Shown: positions 61,842 to 64,000 of the stretch, piece after piece
Layout: every line of letters starts with the position of its first letter
Position numbering within the stretch: position 1 is the stretch's first letter
Source of the DNA: Gemmatimonadota bacterium
GTDB taxonomy: Bacteria > Gemmatimonadota > Gemmatimonadetes > Longimicrobiales > Gaopeijiaceae
Length of the DNA stretch: 64,000 bases
Reading direction: 5' to 3'
NCBI GenBank assembly: GCA_022823225.1
Contig: JAJDXM010000037.1
Location: 1-64,000 of the forward strand
Program-made: the position numbers and the translations under genes
The notes under the pieces: model-generated
Told to the model about the DNA's origin: nothing
Database searches by the model: none
The model's input: only the letters and a program-made list of their open reading frames with translations

Positions 61842-64000
61842 GGTTGCCTTTACAGTGTGGCCGGTGGAGCCTGCCTCCCGGCGGATCGGGCTGCCTGCGT
61901 TGAACCTGCTGCTCTGCATGATGATGCCGAGCGGCGGGCTGGCGGGGCAGTCCGCGAGCGGAGAAGTCGCGTCCGTCCGCTTCGAGGGAAACGAGTTCTT
62001 CTCGGACGCGGAGTTGCAGCGGCTCATTCTGACGAAGCCGCCCAGCTGTCCGCCGATTCTGGCGGTGACCACCTGCGCACTGGGTCTCGATTGGGGGCGG
62101 AGCCGGACGACCCTGAGTTCGTCGACTCTGCAGCTCGATACCCGCGGATTGATTCTGCACTACCGGGCCAATGGCTTTCGACGCGCGGAGGTCTCTCCGA
62201 CGGCCGTGGAGAACGGCGACGGCACGGTCTCGGTCACCTTCCGGATCGTCGAGGGTGCGGCGTTCAGAATCGGCTCGATCAACTTCGAGGGCGATCCGGT
62301 TCCGCCGGGACTGGGCATCGAAGGTGACCTGCCCGTCGGGAGGGGGGACCCGATGCGTGTCGTGCTCCTCGAGCAGATGGACGACACGCTCCGGCTCAGG
62401 CTAAGGAATGCGGGCTACGCCTACGCCGATGTCTTCCTGAACTACGACCTTCCCCGAGCCGGGGACACCGCCAGCGTGTTCTATCGGGTGGAACTCGGTC
62501 CGTTGACGACCTTCGGTCCGATCGAGGTCACGGGGAACCGGCTTCTGGAAGAGGAAGTGATTCTTTCGAGGCTGCCATTTCGGGAGGGACGGCTCTTCAG
62601 CGAACAGGCGATGCGGGAGGGCCAGCGCAGCCTCTACGGACTCGGCATCGTGACGCGGGCACTGGTGGAGCGGGATACTGCCCGGATCCAGATCGACTCG
62701 GTCATGCCGGTTCGCGTGCAGGTCGAGGAGGGCGACCTCCATACCGTCGGGGCCCAGGGCGGTTTCGAGAGCGCGGAATGCCTCAACTTCGAGGGCCGGT
62801 GGGCAAGCCGGAACTTCGTGGGCGGGGGGCGAACCCTGCAGGTGCGGGGCCGGATGTCCAACTTCCTCGCCGGGGCGCTGCAGGCGACGCCGATCTGCTA
62901 TCAGGCGGGGACCGGCGAGTTCGGCCAGCTGAACTGGCTGGTCGGGGCCGACTTCAACCAGCCCAGCTTCTTTACGCAGCGGGTCAACCTCTTTCTGGGC
63001 CTCTACGCCGAACGGCAGTCCCGGAAGAACATCTTTGTGCGCGAGACCTACGGGCTGGATCTCGCGCTGAATCGGAGCCTGGCCGGAGGTTCCCTCGTGA
63101 ACCTCAGATTCCGACCGCAACTGAGCCGCCTCGAAGCCGCCGAAGTGACCCTGTGCGCGACCTTCCTGGCGTGCACGCCGGCAGACATCGACGTCCTCTC
63201 GAGCGAAAACCGGCTTTCGCCCGCCGGGTTGTCCTTCAGCCGCGACCGGACCGACGAGCTGTTCAATCCCACGAGGGGATCCAGGCTGCTGGTGGACCTG
63301 GAGTACGCGGGTGGTCCGACCGTGTCGGACTACGCCTACGCCCGCGCCTTCGTTGACGCAAGCCTCTACCGGCGGGCCGGCGCGGACGCGGTCTTCGCCT
63401 TTCGTCTGCGCGCCGGCAGGATCGAGGCGGGAGGCTTTGCGGGGGCCCTTTCGGGAGAGGGGCGTTTCAGGGATATCGTTCCGCCCCAGAAGCGATTCTA
63501 CGGCGGGGGTGCGAACAGCGTGCGGGGCTTTGCGCAGAACACCCTGGGGCCGAGGACTCTCTCGGTCGGCGTGACGGAGCTGCTGCGCAGGCGGGGGGCG
63601 GCGGGTGAGCCGGTGTGCTCCCCCGCGCAGGTTTTCGAGCTGACCTGCGACGGTTCCGCGCTGGCGGAACTGGACCTGTACCAGTTGCGTCCCGTCGGAG
63701 GACTCGCGACGCTGGAAGCGAGCGCCGAACTGCGATTCAGCCTTTCGGGCACGTTGCTCGGAGGTGTTGCGTTCGTGGATGTCGGACAGGTGTGGCCGCG
63801 GGAGTTCGACCTAGGTGACCTGGAGGTGAGCCCGGGGATCGGACTGCGCTACAATACGCTGTTCGGACCGATCCGTGCGGATCTCGCCTACTCGTTCCGA
63901 GGCCAGGAGCCGTTGCAAGTGGTAACCTCTCAGATCCGGCCCTTCGCGCCGCTGTCGGATGCCGCGCCGGACCGAATCGACATCGGGCCGAAGGGAGGCC
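61828..64000 (+). CDS. BamA/TamA-family outer-membrane protein (3' partial)
   Basis: The open frame runs to the window end without a stop, so the C-terminus is missing. ATG 61828 (MTLSKVAF), ATG 61819 and GTG 61855 are all in frame, and the start is uncertain. A signal peptide (LPALNLLLCMMMPSGGLAG) precedes several POTRA-like repeats, with VASVRFEGNEFFSDAELQRL at the first and FGPIEVTGNRLLEEEVILSR at a later one. The barrel follows from about residue 330, with the Omp85 signatures FNPTRGSRLL and RFYGGGANSVRGF. It assembles or moves proteins in the outer membrane. A low number of POTRA domains would point to TamA; the classical BamA has five. Confidence 0.85.
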   Translation, partial: MTLSKVAFTVWPVEPASRRIGLPALNLLLCMMMPSGGLAGQSASGEVASVRFEGNEFFSDAELQRLILTKPPSCPPILAVTTCALGLDWGRSRTTLSSSTLQLDTRGLILHYRANGFRRAEVSPTAVENGDGTVSVTFRIVEGAAFRIGSINFEGDPVPPGLGIEGDLPVGRGDPMRVVLLEQMDDTLRLRLRNAGYAYADVFLNYDLPRAGDTASVFYRVELGPLTTFGPIEVTGNRLLEEEVILSRLPFREGRLFSEQAMREGQRSLYGLGIVTRALVERDTARIQIDSVMPVRVQVEEGDLHTVGAQGGFESAECLNFEGRWASRNFVGGGRTLQVRGRMSNFLAGALQATPICYQAGTGEFGQLNWLVGADFNQPSFFTQRVNLFLGLYAERQSRKNIFVRETYGLDLALNRSLAGGSLVNLRFRPQLSRLEAAEVTLCATFLACTPADIDVLSSENRLSPAGLSFSRDRTDELFNPTRGSRLLVDLEYAGGPTVSDYAYARAFVDASLYRRAGADAVFAFRLRAGRIEAGGFAGALSGEGRFRDIVPPQKRFYGGGANSVRGFAQNTLGPRTLSVGVTELLRRRGAAGEPVCSPAQVFELTCDGSALAELDLYQLRPVGGLATLEASAELRFSLSGTLLGGVAFVDVGQVWPREFDLGDLEVSPGIGLRYNTLFGPIRADLAYSFRGQEPLQVVTSQIRPFAPLSDAAPDRIDIGPKGG

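Overview
The window reads as chromosomal DNA of a GC-rich Gram-negative bacterium. It has outer-membrane and periplasmic genes (an Omp85/BamA-like barrel, TonB-type proteins, an Spy-like protein, Lgt), frequent GTG and TTG starts, tightly packed same-strand genes and a type A RNase P RNA. The mix of exported TolB-propeller hydrolases, S9 and M16 peptidases, carboxypeptidase-regulatory/TonB-plug proteins and BlaI/M56 pairs suggests Gemmatimonadota, perhaps an uncultured marine or host-associated lineage. That placement is inference from gene content, because no database comparison was possible. I see no transposase, integrase, phage module or CRISPR array.

Layout. 1-7720: the 3' part of a surface protein with four fibronectin type III repeats and a C-terminal barrel, an exported S9 peptidase, and an APC transporter fused to two universal-stress domains. 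7732-12373: a minus-strand exported TolB-propeller/PHP hydrolase, then blaI and a BlaR1-like M56 sensor gene interrupted by an in-frame TGA. 12424-18577: mannose-6-phosphate isomerase, tRNA-Lys(CTT), an Spy-like protein, a persulfide-dioxygenase/rhodanese cluster with a DUF481 barrel, a histidine phosphatase, and RNase P RNA. 18638-26952: tRNA-Arg(CCG), terC, then amino-acid dehydrogenase, an unknown exported protein, an iodotyrosine-deiodinase-like nitroreductase, a GCS2 ligase with CBS domains, an AstE/AspA-type deacylase, an SRAP protein and an aminotransferase. 27087-30276: an M16 peptidase pair and a Nudix hydrolase. 30648-44231: ECF sigma and anti-sigma factor, holA, copA, mutS, a TonB-like protein, cystathionine beta-synthase, ddl, a rhomboid protease, and an EF-G paralogue with an unusual G4 motif. 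44252-45688: a minus-strand orphan TonB-plug protein. 45910-64000: one long plus-strand run, yebC-ruvCAB-queA-tgt-yajC-def-fmt-thiE-thiS-thiG-rsmB-PASTA-tlpA-ybbR-tsaD-lgt-metallophosphoesterase-bamA-like, leaving the window inside the last gene.

How the genes work together. The last block links recombination repair (RuvABC), queuosine tRNA modification (QueA, Tgt), translation start and protein maturation (Def, Fmt, RsmB, TsaD), thiazole synthesis (ThiE/TenI-like, ThiS, ThiG) and envelope assembly (YajC, Lgt, BamA-like). Many neighbours overlap by exactly 4 bases (ATGA, GTGA or TTGA), which suggests translational coupling. The best candidates for undescribed biology are the ligase-CBS/deacylase pair at 22201-25092 next to the deiodinase-like enzyme with its full lid triad, the interrupted BlaR1-like sensor, the EF-G paralogue with a non-canonical guanine-binding motif, and the FN3-barrel surface protein.
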